A stretch of 60,173 nucleotides of DNA from NCBI GenBank assembly GCA_031291295.1, contig JARLJI010000182.1, positions 1 to 60,173 on the forward strand, given 5' to 3'. This document shows positions 39,783 to 46,695 of the stretch, in pieces. Position 1 is the stretch's first letter. Each line of letters opens with the position of its first letter. Under the pieces are notes generated by a model. That model did not search any database and was not told the origin of the DNA. It was given only the letters and a program-made list of their open reading frames with translations. Source of the DNA: Rhodoferax sp. GTDB lineage: Bacteria > Pseudomonadota > Gammaproteobacteria > Burkholderiales > Burkholderiaceae_C. The position numbers were made by a program, and so were the translations under genes.

Positions 39783-42260
39783 CTAAGCGCCCAGGCCCTG
39801 CCACGCATCGGGGCCGGGCGTGATCCGGGCGAGCAGCGTCTCGCCCAGACTCATGCCCAGCTTGCGGTAGCTCTCCCACTGCTCGTCGTCAAAAAACTGG
39901 TCGGCCGTGGACTCCTGCGGAAAGTCGCCGTGGCTCGCCTGGTACTGCACCAGATCCAGGCTGGCGCTCTCGGTCAGCCGCGGCTTCACGAAGACCAGGG
40001 TGCTGGTCGACGCCGCCACTCCTTCGACCGCGGGCAGCAGGACCCGGTAGCCCAGCAAAAAATGCGCGCCCTCGCGCGCGCCGCGCGCAAAGCCGCCCGG
40101 GTTGCCAAACAGCTCCGCCAGCGCGGCGGGCGGCACCAAAGGCTCGAACACCGCACCAAAATCGACGCGCGCCAGCCGCATCAGATTTGCCACATCGGCA
40201 AACTGGTAGTCGGGGTCGGCCCCGTTGTCCAGCGCCAGGATAAAACCCACGCGCCGGCGCAGCAACTCATACACCGCCGTGTTCTCGAAATGGCCGCCAT
40301 CGGTGAGGTACCAGTAGCGCTCGCCGGTGCCGAAGAACTGGCCGCGCAGTTCGCGGTACAGATGGATCTGGGTCGAGAACATCCACTCGCCCAGATCGCG
40401 CACGCGCGCCTGGGAGGTCTGCCACCAGTAGCCCAGCCGCACGTTGGCCAGCCCCGTCAGCAAAGCCCGCTCGGGCGTGGTGCCGCGGCCCAGCCCGGGC
40501 GCAAACGCCGCGCCGGAAATCCCGATCCAGCGCCCCAGCGACAGGCGCTCAAAACGGTCGCCGCTATCCGGCTGGCGCCGCTGGAACTGGCCATCGACCA
40601 GATAGCCGTCGGGCGTGATCGCCAGCGGGCGCCCCTTGCGGTCCTGGTACACCAGCGCACTGTGGGCTTCCACCGTCTCGTTGATGGTGACGTTGATCAG
40701 GTGCAGCGGCGCCAGCGACGCGGGCCGCTGCGCCTCGCGGCCGTAGTACTGCTCCAGCGACATGTCGTCGCGCGGGTGCGGCTCGGTGATCGCGTCCCAG
40801 CGGCTGTCTTTGGCCCGCGCCGGATTGCTCGCGCCCAGATAGGCGCGCACGATGCGCGCGGTGTACAGGTTTTGCAGCGTGGACAGGTTCAGAAACTGGA
40901 ACGACACCCCGGTGATCAGCGCCAGCAGCACGAGCCCGGCCAGCGCGAGCCAGGGCACGGCAGCCAGGTCCACGCCCACCAGCCATGCGGCCCAGACACC
41001 CCAGAACAGCACCACCGCGCTGCCCAGCAGCAGCGCCAGCAGCATGGGCAGGGCCCGCATCAGCAGCCGCTTCTCGGTCGGGTTCGGGTGCAGCCCGGCG
41101 GCGGGAATCAGCTTGCCCAGACTCAGCACAACGGCGACAAAACCTGCCAGGGTGACGCCCGGCACCGCGTGGCCCTGCCGCATCCACTGCGCCAGCCACG
41201 CGGCGGCCATCAGCACCGCCGCCACCCCCAGCAGGCCCAGCGCCATTTGCGTGGCCCGTGCCAGCCACTGCGTCAGGCGTGTCCGGGTCACCAGCATCAG
41301 CGCCGCGGCGCGGCTCTTGTTGGGCGGAAAAAAGCCGCGGCTCCAGGCGGCAGCAAACCAGACCCAGGCCAGCCACGCCATGCCGCCGGCCGCCATCGTC
41401 CAGCCGACCCACGGTTGGCCCCAGCCCGCCACGGCAATCAGGGGACCGACCCAGAACCCCAGCACGGAAGGAACGGTCAGCACGCCCGCAAGCCAGCGCG
41501 CGGGCGTCGACAAGCCGCGGCTCGCGGGCAGGCCGGTACACCAGTACGCCACGCCCAGCGGCAGCACGGCCAGCAGCAGCAGCGTCAGCGACAGACCCAG
41601 ATACAGCCCGCCGGCACGCCACGGCGCGGCCAGCGTCCAAAGCGGCTCGCCCCACGGCAGATACGCGTGAACCCAAGGCAGCGCCGCATGATTCAGCACG
41701 CCCAGCAGCGCCAGCGGCAACAGCACCGAAATGCCCACCACGTAATGCACCGCGAGCAGGTTGCGCAGCCACAGCACCAGCGCATAAAAATAGTCGCCGC
41801 CACCGTTCGGCGCGAGGTAGCGGCCGCTGTCGCGCAGCCACTCGAGCGGACGGGCGCTGCCGGCCTGGGCAGCGTCGCCCGCATCATCGGCCCGCTGCTC
41901 GATCGCGCACAACTTGATCAGCGCCTGCTCGCGCGCCAGCGCCTGCTCCTCGGGCGTGGGCGGATGGCCCGCCGCATCGCGCACGCTGCGCGGGGTGAAC
42001 AGGCTGCCCAAAAAACTGCCCGCATAGCCGCCGCCCGAAACCGTGGACAGGTAGTCAAAACGCTCCAGCATGCCGGCCCGGGCCAGCGCCTGCAGCATCC
42101 CCAGCGACACCGTGGCACTGCGGATGCCGCCGCCCGACAGCGCCAGCCCGGTGCTTGTCGCCGCCGACGCCTGCGCGAGCACGCCGCGCCGCCATTGCAG
42201 GCGCGTGGCCTCCAGCTGGCGCCAGTCGGCGCCGGTGGGCTGTGTGGGGTGACGGCTCAT
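39783..42260 (-). CDS. patatin-like phospholipase, multi-pass membrane
   Basis: This 825-aa protein begins MSRHPTQPTG at 42260, behind GGAGGAGGG. The N-terminal patatin half has LSGGGIRSATVSLG (oxyanion loop) and FDYLSTVSGGGYAGS (nucleophile serine). About eight TM helices fill residues 160-480. The C-terminal patatin half has YLTDGGHFENTAVYELLRRR, carrying the catalytic Asp. The TM block therefore splits the catalytic domain. It is predicted to be an inner-membrane lipid acyl hydrolase; the substrate is unknown. Confidence 0.85.
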   Translation of the reverse strand: MSRHPTQPTGADWRQLEATRLQWRRGVLAQASAATSTGLALSGGGIRSATVSLGMLQALARAGMLERFDYLSTVSGGGYAGSFLGSLFTPRSVRDAAGHPPTPEEQALAREQALIKLCAIEQRADDAGDAAQAGSARPLEWLRDSGRYLAPNGGGDYFYALVLWLRNLLAVHYVVGISVLLPLALLGVLNHAALPWVHAYLPWGEPLWTLAAPWRAGGLYLGLSLTLLLLAVLPLGVAYWCTGLPASRGLSTPARWLAGVLTVPSVLGFWVGPLIAVAGWGQPWVGWTMAAGGMAWLAWVWFAAAWSRGFFPPNKSRAAALMLVTRTRLTQWLARATQMALGLLGVAAVLMAAAWLAQWMRQGHAVPGVTLAGFVAVVLSLGKLIPAAGLHPNPTEKRLLMRALPMLLALLLGSAVVLFWGVWAAWLVGVDLAAVPWLALAGLVLLALITGVSFQFLNLSTLQNLYTARIVRAYLGASNPARAKDSRWDAITEPHPRDDMSLEQYYGREAQRPASLAPLHLINVTINETVEAHSALVYQDRKGRPLAITPDGYLVDGQFQRRQPDSGDRFERLSLGRWIGISGAAFAPGLGRGTTPERALLTGLANVRLGYWWQTSQARVRDLGEWMFSTQIHLYRELRGQFFGTGERYWYLTDGGHFENTAVYELLRRRVGFILALDNGADPDYQFADVANLMRLARVDFGAVFEPLVPPAALAELFGNPGGFARGAREGAHFLLGYRVLLPAVEGVAASTSTLVFVKPRLTESASLDLVQYQASHGDFPQESTADQFFDDEQWESYRKLGMSLGETLLARITPGPDAWQGLGA

Positions 42261-42319
42261 GGGACCCTCCTCCATTTGTTCTCAAGGGGGCGCGGCCCGT
42301 TGGCCGATGGCCGATGGCG

Positions 42320-42685
42320 TCAAGCCAGCATTTTTTTCAGCTCGCCGCTGGCAATCAACTGCTGCAGATCGCCCGCCCCGCCGATCAGTGTGCCGCGCAC
42401 GAACACCATTGGCAAGGTCGGCCAGCCGGTCCACAGCTTGAGCGCGTTGCGCTGGCGCCAGGTGTTGAAGTAGTTGCCGTATTCCAGATAGTGGTAGGGC
42501 ACGCCGGCGGCGTCCAGCGCGCGGCGCGCTTTTTTCGGGAACGGGTTCATGCCCATGCCCACCACCACGACCGCATGCTGCGCCACGGCCGCCTGCACCT
42601 CGCGCACGATGGCCTGCTGGTGCGTGGCGATTTTTTCGCGAATCGCGGAGTGGATCTGGGCTTCGTCAAGAATCGGACGCGGCAT
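42320..42685 (-). CDS. glutaredoxin-like protein lacking active-site cysteine
   Basis: This 121-aa glutaredoxin-fold protein has VVVVGMGMNPFPKKARRALDAAGVPYHYLEYG, WTGWPTLPMVFVRGTLIGGAGDLQQLIASGELKKML. The TWPT/P-V-F and GG-D parts of monothiol glutaredoxins are preserved, but the CGFS/CPYC position reads GMNPF with no cysteine, and the protein has no cysteine at all. It therefore cannot do thiol chemistry or bind an Fe-S cluster in the usual way. An FNR-type box lies 66 bp upstream. Confidence 0.8.
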   Translation of the reverse strand: MPRPILDEAQIHSAIREKIATHQQAIVREVQAAVAQHAVVVVGMGMNPFPKKARRALDAAGVPYHYLEYGNYFNTWRQRNALKLWTGWPTLPMVFVRGTLIGGAGDLQQLIASGELKKMLA

Positions 42686-42744
42686 CGGGAACTCCGTTGG
42701 ACAAGAAGCCGCTGATTATGGGCGCGCGGTCGCGGCCGGCGCCC

Positions 42745-42758
42745 TTGACCGGCATCAA
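42745..42758. promoter_or_regulatory. FNR-type box between glutaredoxin-like and DUF2189 genes
   Basis: TTGACCGGCATCAA matches TTGAT-N4-ATCAA with one change. Its centre is 66 bp before the glutaredoxin-like start, but only about 43 bp before the DUF2189 start. Confidence 0.5.
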
Positions 42759-42794
42759 GGCGACCCGCGCCCCGAGCCGGTATGCTCGCAGGCC

Positions 42795-43637
42795 ATGGCA
42801 TCCGGCACTCCCCTCCCCCTCCTGCACAGCATCCCGATCGGCCGGCCGCTGCAGTGGCTGGCGCAAGGCTGGCGCGACCTGTGGCGCTGCGGCTGGGTCA
42901 GCGCGGCCCACGGGCTGGCGCTCGCGCTGTTCGGCGGCGTGTTGCTGGCCCTGGCGCGCGACCGGTTCTGGCTGCTGGCCGGCGCATTTTCGGGCTTTCT
43001 GGTGGTGGCGCCCGTGCTGGCCACCAGCCTGTACGCACTCAGTCGCGCGCTCGAGCACGGCGAGCCGGCCGATGCGCGGCTGGTGCTGCAGACCTGGCTG
43101 AGCTGGCGCCACAGCGATGCGCAGGCGGGCGGCAAGGACTGGCGGCTGGTGCGCTTCGGCCTGCTGCTGGCGCTGGCCGGCACCGGCTGGGTGCTGACCT
43201 CGGCTGCGCTCATCACGCTACTGGCCCCGGTGCCCATCCGTACGCCGCTCGACTTCGTGCGCCATGTGATGCTGGCGCGGGACAGCCACCTGTTTGAACT
43301 CTGGCTGGCGCTGGGCGGGGTCCTGGCCGCACCGGTGTTCGCCTCCAGCGCCGTGGCCCTGCCGCTGCTGCTGGACCGGCGCGCGTCCCTGCTGCGGGCC
43401 GTGCTCACGAGTTGGCAGGCGGTGCTGGCCAACCCGCTGCCGATGGCGCTGTGGGCCGCCCTGATCATGCTGTGCTGCCTGCTCGGCTTTGGCACGGCGC
43501 TGCTGGCGCTGGTACCGCTGCTGCCGGTGCTCGGCCACGCAAGCTGGCACGCCTACCGCGATCTGGTCGACGCCTCGGCGCTGCCCGAGCGCAGCAGCGG
43601 CGCAGTGCCGGCGCCCACCGCGAAGGCCGGCCCATGA
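42795..43637 (+). CDS. DUF2189 membrane protein
   Basis: This 280-aa protein begins MASGTPLPLLHSIPIGRPLQWLAQGWRDL and has about six TM helices. APVLATSLYALSRALEHGE and LPLLLDRRASLLRAVLTSWQAVLANP are the DUF2189 pattern. The function is unknown; in related genomes this family is found near respiratory genes. It overlaps the next gene by ATGA. Confidence 0.85.
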   Translation: MASGTPLPLLHSIPIGRPLQWLAQGWRDLWRCGWVSAAHGLALALFGGVLLALARDRFWLLAGAFSGFLVVAPVLATSLYALSRALEHGEPADARLVLQTWLSWRHSDAQAGGKDWRLVRFGLLLALAGTGWVLTSAALITLLAPVPIRTPLDFVRHVMLARDSHLFELWLALGGVLAAPVFASSAVALPLLLDRRASLLRAVLTSWQAVLANPLPMALWAALIMLCCLLGFGTALLALVPLLPVLGHASWHAYRDLVDASALPERSSGAVPAPTAKAGP

Positions 43638-43849
43638 TTTTCGGCTTCACGGAAGCGCAGATCGCCGGGTTCGGCCTCACCTTCGGCGTGGGCGCCTTCA
43701 TTCTCTACATGCTGTTCATCATCGGACATCTGGCCTGGGAGTCCAAGGCCGGCAAGTTCGGCACCTTCGTCATCTTTTTGGGTCTGGCCTTTGGCATGGT
43801 CGGCTTCCTGGCCAAATACCTGATCCAGTGGGTGCTGAACATCAAGTAG
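43634..43849 (+). CDS. DUF2788 small membrane protein
   Basis: This 71-aa protein has two TM helices. AWESKAGKFGTFVIFLGLAFGMVGFLAKYLI is the DUF2788 signature. It overlaps the DUF2189 stop by 4 bp, so the two are coupled. Function unknown. Confidence 0.85.
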   Translation: MIFGFTEAQIAGFGLTFGVGAFILYMLFIIGHLAWESKAGKFGTFVIFLGLAFGMVGFLAKYLIQWVLNIK

Positions 43850-43996
43850 CCTCTCTGGCGCGCCGGCGCTGCGTCCCGCTGCCTCAGTTTGTAAGGATGT
43901 AAGCGCCGTGTTTCACAAGCACACAAAGGCGCGCCCTGCGGCTGTTAAGATGCGACTCCTCGCCTCATCCCGCACCCGAAAAGTTCCCTCCTGTCC

Positions 43997-44761
43997 ATGA
44001 CCGTTGCCCTCGCAGGACGCGCCCCTGCCACGTTCGAGATCAAAAGCGCCAACCTGCCCCTGGTCGCGCTGCTGCTCAAGTCCACCAACCTCGCCGCCCT
44101 GTCCGATGAAATGGCGCGGCACTACGGCGAGCTCCCGAATTTTTTCGACCACGACCCGCTGGTCATCGACCTGTCGCCGCTGCAATCCGCCGGCGCAGCC
44201 GACGACGCCGCGCCGGTGGACTTCCCCGCGCTGCTGGCACTCTTGCGTCAATACCGCGTGATGCCGATCGCAGCCAAGGGGGGCAGCCCGGCGCAAATGC
44301 AGGCCGCGCAGCAGGCCGGGCTGGCCGCCGCGCCGGATGCCACGATGGCAGCACCCAGTCCGGTACACCATGAGGCCGCTGCGCCGCCGGCGCCCGTCGA
44401 GGTGGCCGCCCCCGCTTCGGCCCTGGTCATCGACAAGCCGTTGCGCTCGGGCCAGCAGGTTTACGCGCGCGGGCGCGACCTGGTGCTGCTGTGCATGGTC
44501 AACGCCGGCGCCGAAGTCATTGCCGACGGCCACATCCACGTGTATGCGCCGCTGCGCGGCAAGGCCATCGCGGGCGCGCGCGGCAACGCCGACGCGCGCA
44601 TCTTCGCGCTGTGCATGGAGCCCGAGCTGATCTCCATCGCCGGCATCTACCGCACCAGCGAGGTCGCGCTGCCGCCCGACGTGTGGTCCAAACCCACGCA
44701 GGTGCACCTGGTGGGCGAGCCGGGCGAAAGCAAGCTGGTGATGGAGCCTATCAAGGCCTGA
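43997..44761 (+). CDS. minC: septum site-determining protein MinC
   Basis: This 254-aa protein has an N-terminal FtsZ-inhibitor domain (TFEIKSANLPLVALLLKS), an Ala/Pro-rich linker (about 95-135), and a C-terminal beta-helix that binds MinD (LRSGQQVYARGRDLVLL, GHIHVYAPLRGKAIAGARGN, ELISIAGIYRTSE). It blocks Z-ring assembly at the poles. It is first of a minCDE operon. Confidence 0.95.
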   Translation: MTVALAGRAPATFEIKSANLPLVALLLKSTNLAALSDEMARHYGELPNFFDHDPLVIDLSPLQSAGAADDAAPVDFPALLALLRQYRVMPIAAKGGSPAQMQAAQQAGLAAAPDATMAAPSPVHHEAAAPPAPVEVAAPASALVIDKPLRSGQQVYARGRDLVLLCMVNAGAEVIADGHIHVYAPLRGKAIAGARGNADARIFALCMEPELISIAGIYRTSEVALPPDVWSKPTQVHLVGEPGESKLVMEPIKA

Positions 44762-44829
44762 ACCGCTGTCATCCACCCGCAGCAAATCAACCCCATCATT
44801 CATTCAAGGTATTCAAAGGAATTTCACCC

Positions 44830-45645
44830 ATGGCAAAAATCATCGTCGTGACTTCCGGCAAAGGCGGGGTCGGCAAGACCACCACCAGCGCCAGCTTCGC
44901 CAGCGGGCTGGCCCTGCGCGGCCACAAGACCGCCGTGATCGACTTCGACGTCGGCCTGCGCAACCTGGACCTCATCATGGGCTGCGAACGCCGCGTGGTG
45001 TACGACCTCATCAACGTGATCCACGGCGAGGCGAATCTGCACCAGGCGCTGATCAAGGACAAGCAGTGCGACAACCTGTTCGTGCTGGCCGCCTCGCAAA
45101 CGCGCGACAAGGAAGCGCTGACCAAGGACGGCGTGGAAAAAGTGCTGCACGACCTGGCCGCCATGGGCTTCGAATACATCATCTGCGACTCGCCCGCCGG
45201 CATCGAGACCGGCGCGCTGATGGCCATGCACTTCGCCGACGAGGCGCTGGTGGTGACGAATCCCGAAGTCTCCTCGGTGCGCGACTCCGACCGCATCCTG
45301 GGCATGCTGTCGAGCAAGACCAAGCGCGCGATCGACGGCAAGGATCCGATCAAGGAGCACCTGCTCATCACGCGCTACAACCCGAGTCGCGTGGACCAGG
45401 GCCAGATGCTGTCGCTGCAGGACATCCAGGACATCCTGCGCATCAAGCTGATCGGCGTGATCCCCGAATCCGAGGCGGTGCTGCAGGCCTCCAACCAGGG
45501 CGTGCCGGCCGTGCACATGCAGGGCAGCGATGTGTCGGAAGCCTACAAGGACGTGATCGACCGCTTCCTCGGCGCCGACAAGCCGCTGCGCTTTGTCGAT
45601 CCCCAAAAGGGCGGCTTCCTCAAGCGCCTGTTCGGAGGGAAATAA
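44830..45645 (+). CDS. minD: septum site-determining ATPase MinD
   Basis: This 271-aa protein has the deviant Walker A SGKGGVGKTTT, DFDVGLRNLDLIMGCE and CDSPAGIE. It ends with an amphipathic membrane-targeting helix (FLKRLFGGK). The start is ATG 44830 behind AAAGGAATT. It recruits MinC and is displaced by MinE. Confidence 0.97.
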   Translation: MAKIIVVTSGKGGVGKTTTSASFASGLALRGHKTAVIDFDVGLRNLDLIMGCERRVVYDLINVIHGEANLHQALIKDKQCDNLFVLAASQTRDKEALTKDGVEKVLHDLAAMGFEYIICDSPAGIETGALMAMHFADEALVVTNPEVSSVRDSDRILGMLSSKTKRAIDGKDPIKEHLLITRYNPSRVDQGQMLSLQDIQDILRIKLIGVIPESEAVLQASNQGVPAVHMQGSDVSEAYKDVIDRFLGADKPLRFVDPQKGGFLKRLFGGK

Positions 45646-45648
45646 GGC

Positions 45649-45912
45649 ATGGCCATCTCGTTTTTGTCCTTCCTGCTCGGTGAGAAGAAAAAGACTGCCA
45701 GCGTCGCCAAAGAGCGGCTGCAGATCATCCTGGCGCACGAGCGCAGCGGCCGTCACCCCGAGCCCGACTACCTGCCTGCGCTGCAGCGCGACCTGGTGGC
45801 CGTGATCAGCAAATACATCAAGATCAATCCAGACGACATCAAGGTCAACCTGGAACGCCAGGACAACCTGGAAGTGCTGGAAGTCAAGATCGAGCTGCCG
45901 GACGCGAAGTAG
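45649..45912 (+). CDS. minE: cell division topological specificity factor MinE
   Basis: This 87-aa protein has an N-terminal amphipathic helix ([14 protein letters not shown]), the anti-MinCD segment ([14 protein letters not shown]) and a C-terminal dimerisation domain. It lies 3 bp after minD. Confidence 0.96.
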   Translation: MAISFLSFLLGEKKKTASVAKERLQIILAHERSGRHPEPDYLPALQRDLVAVISKYIKINPDDIKVNLERQDNLEVLEVKIELPDAK

Positions 45913-45914
45913 GC

Positions 45915-45970
45915 GCTACAGAAACAGTAGCTGATTGCGCAGGCGGAATAAGGGCTGGCGGTTGATTTTG
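45915..45970 (+). repeat. dispersed ~55-bp element (family 1)
   Basis: GCTACAGAAACAGTAGC, a spacer, AATAAGGGCTGGCGGTTGATTTT. It starts 3 bp after the minE stop. Confidence 0.65.
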
Positions 45971-46000
45971 TTCAAACTCCAGCCGCTGTACGGCGGCCAT

Positions 46001-46162
46001 TCAGGCGGGGCCGATGGCGTCTACCCGTTGACCGAGCGCTGTTTCCAGCGCCGGCAAATCGGCAGTAACGGTCTTGAACAGGACCTCAGGCGCCACTTGC
46101 TCGTAACCGTGAGCCAGGATGTTCCTCAAACCCGTCATACGGCGCCAGGGAATCTCTGGCAT
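46001..46162 (-). pseudogene. 5'-truncated HepT-like HEPN (DUF86) toxin
   Basis: A 53-codon frame reads MPEIPWRRMTGLRNILAHGYEQVAPEVLF... and ends QRVDAIGPA. PEIPWR...GLRNILAHGY is the conserved C-terminal half of DUF86/HepT, including the RNxxxH catalytic motif (RNILAH). The N-terminal half is missing; homology-like sequence extends at most to the mntA stop at 46191. HepT is the toxin of type VII MntA-HepT pairs, so the toxin here seems disabled while the antitoxin remains intact. Confidence 0.6.
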
Positions 46163-46190
46163 TGACTTCGCGCGGGCGTGCGGTCCGTCA

Positions 46191-46490
46191 TCACTGAAAC
46201 AGCGGCCGCAGCTGCGGCTCGATCGCCCGGCGGCGGTACGGATTTTTCAGCACCGACGGGAAAGCCAGATCCACCTTGCGCCCGTCAAACGCGGCAGACA
46301 ACTCGTCCTGCATGTCGACCAGCGCAAAGCCGCTGGGCGCCTCGCCGGGGATGAACTCCACCAGCAAATCCACGTCGCTGTCGGGCCGCTCTGTGCCGAC
46401 TGCCGCCGAGCCAAACAAGCGCATGCGCTGCACGTGATAGCGCCTGCAGATGTCTGCAATGCGCGACTGCTGGGCGGCGGCGATCTTCAT
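46191..46490 (-). CDS. mntA: MntA-like nucleotidyltransferase antitoxin
   Basis: This 99-aa minimal nucleotidyltransferase has LFGSAAVGTERPDSDVDLLVEF: the GS motif (27-28) and the DxD catalytic pair (Asp39, Asp41). MntA AMPylates and neutralises HepT. A HepT remnant follows directly downstream. The start is ATG 46490. Confidence 0.85.
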   Translation of the reverse strand: MKIAAAQQSRIADICRRYHVQRMRLFGSAAVGTERPDSDVDLLVEFIPGEAPSGFALVDMQDELSAAFDGRKVDLAFPSVLKNPYRRRAIEPQLRPLFQ

Positions 46491-46695
46491 GAGACCAATT
46501 ATGCGGGGAACGCAATGGCCCGGCTACTGCCTTGCAAGTCGCTCGATAACGGCCGGTTTTACTGAACACTTCCACCCACCTCGCCCTGCATGCCCACCCG
46601 GCCGTTGGCACCGGCACGGCCCACGCCATTGCCGGTGCGCTTGAGGGTCTTCTTGCCGGCTTGAGCGGCCTTTTCTCTTTGAGGCGCGGCGCAGG

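Noticed and set aside
39930..42473. 847-codon open frame antisense to the patatin-like gene
   Set aside because: Gln/Arg/His-rich shadow; extends over two real genes on the other strand.
45962..45975. TTGATTTTGTTCAA resembling an FNR box
   Set aside because: It lies in the right end of a dispersed repeat after minE and no gene starts at the proper distance.
46559..46695. Open frame on the minus strand ending GRVGMQGEVGGSVQ
   Set aside because: About 40 codons with no good start or ribosome site and no recognisable family; not supported as a gene.
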